A stretch of 63,714 nucleotides of DNA, from NCBI RefSeq assembly GCF_014696315.1, contig NZ_JACJPX010000048.1, positions 1-63,714 of the forward strand, read 5' to 3'. Made by a program: the position numbers and the translations under genes. Positions 63,627 to 63,714 of the stretch are shown here, one piece after another. Source of the stretch: Calothrix membranacea FACHB-236 (GTDB taxonomy: Bacteria; Cyanobacteriota; Cyanobacteriia; Cyanobacteriales; Nostocaceae). Under the pieces are notes generated by a model, which was not told the DNA's origin, made no database searches, and worked only from the letters and a program-made list of their open reading frames with translations. The stretch's first letter is position 1, and each line of letters opens with the position of its first letter.

Positions 63627-63714
63627 TTAAGAAGATAAAGCCCAAATTTGTTGGGTGTAAGCGTCAATCTCTCGATGGCGCTTACGCCTGGTTTTGACTA
63701 ATCCAAACAGCTTT
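63627..63714 (-). CDS. Probable transposase, C-terminal end (partial)
   Basis: A frame enters from the right edge on the minus strand and stops with TAA at 63627-63629. It encodes about 29 residues with a basic, helical composition (LFGLVKTRRKRHREIDAYTQ, then QIWALSS). The stop is followed on that strand by GTTGACACCAATGG, which looks like the end of an insertion element next to a dispersed GGGGCAAGGCACTGCCC repeat. I cannot assign a family. It may be another kind of gene, so confidence is low. Confidence 0.35.
   Translation of the reverse strand, partial: KLFGLVKTRRKRHREIDAYTQQIWALSS

Overview
The window is chromosomal DNA from a filamentous, probably heterocyst-forming cyanobacterium (Nostocales type). 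This rests on the very frequent HIP1 octamer GCGATCGC, on many short tandemly repeated heptanucleotides between genes (AATTGGT, GGGGATT and AATTCGT types), and on families largely confined to cyanobacteria (DUF3326, DUF3120, the PDZ-radical SAM protein, Uma2 and the DUF6887/DUF6888 pair). No tRNA, rRNA or CRISPR array was recognised. Species cannot be named from the sequence alone.

Layout. 0-0.5 kb: the 3' end of an IS630-type transposase abuts a truncated DUF262 gene. 0.6-19.6 kb: ordinary chromosome, with acnB, a 2Fe-2S ferredoxin, a 57-residue gene, DUF3326, a CPBP protease, purN, an orphan sugar-type ABC permease, a GDYXXLXY/DUF2157 membrane pair, an RNA cytosine-5 methyltransferase, a CAP-domain protein, RNase D, DUF4385, a VOC protein and two glycosyltransferases. 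19.7-23.2 kb: a ParB-like gene, a gene fusing a PD-(D/E)XK nuclease-like domain to a ParA ATPase, and a divergent stand-alone ParA. 23.3-31.7 kb: ileS, a secreted subtilisin-CBM-RTX protein, trpS and a MetF-like reductase.

31.7-40.6 kb is an accessory, conflict-system-like block. It holds a decayed copy of a Uma2 leader next to fourteen 21-bp tandem repeats, a DUF6888/DUF6887 gene pair, two membrane-anchored Ser/Thr kinases (one with a grossly expanded Ala/Val/Trp tail), an intact Uma2 gene, a VapBC-type toxin-antitoxin pair and two tandem STAND-type ATPases. 40.6-49.8 kb: DUF3120, uppP, a 1,725-residue RHS-RTX chimera and the radical SAM protein. 50-63.5 kb: a GHL10 glycoside hydrolase-like protein, a giant CBS-(PAS)8 histidine kinase with a receiver-EAL partner, an HTH-NACHT protein, a PQQ-type sugar dehydrogenase lipoprotein and a cupin. 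The last 90 bases look like the end of another transposase gene.

How parts fit together. The histidine kinase and receiver-EAL protein form a signalling pair that probably feeds into cyclic-di-GMP turnover. DUF2157 and GDYXXLXY are likely membrane partners. The strongest candidate for an undescribed system is the nuclease-ParA/ParB operon, because the fusion gene carries a strong internal ribosome binding site that could also yield free ParA. The STAND ATPase pair with its neighbours, the HTH-NACHT protein and the RHS-RTX polypeptide are further candidates for defence or inter-cell conflict. All functions are inferred from motifs read by eye; no database search was run.
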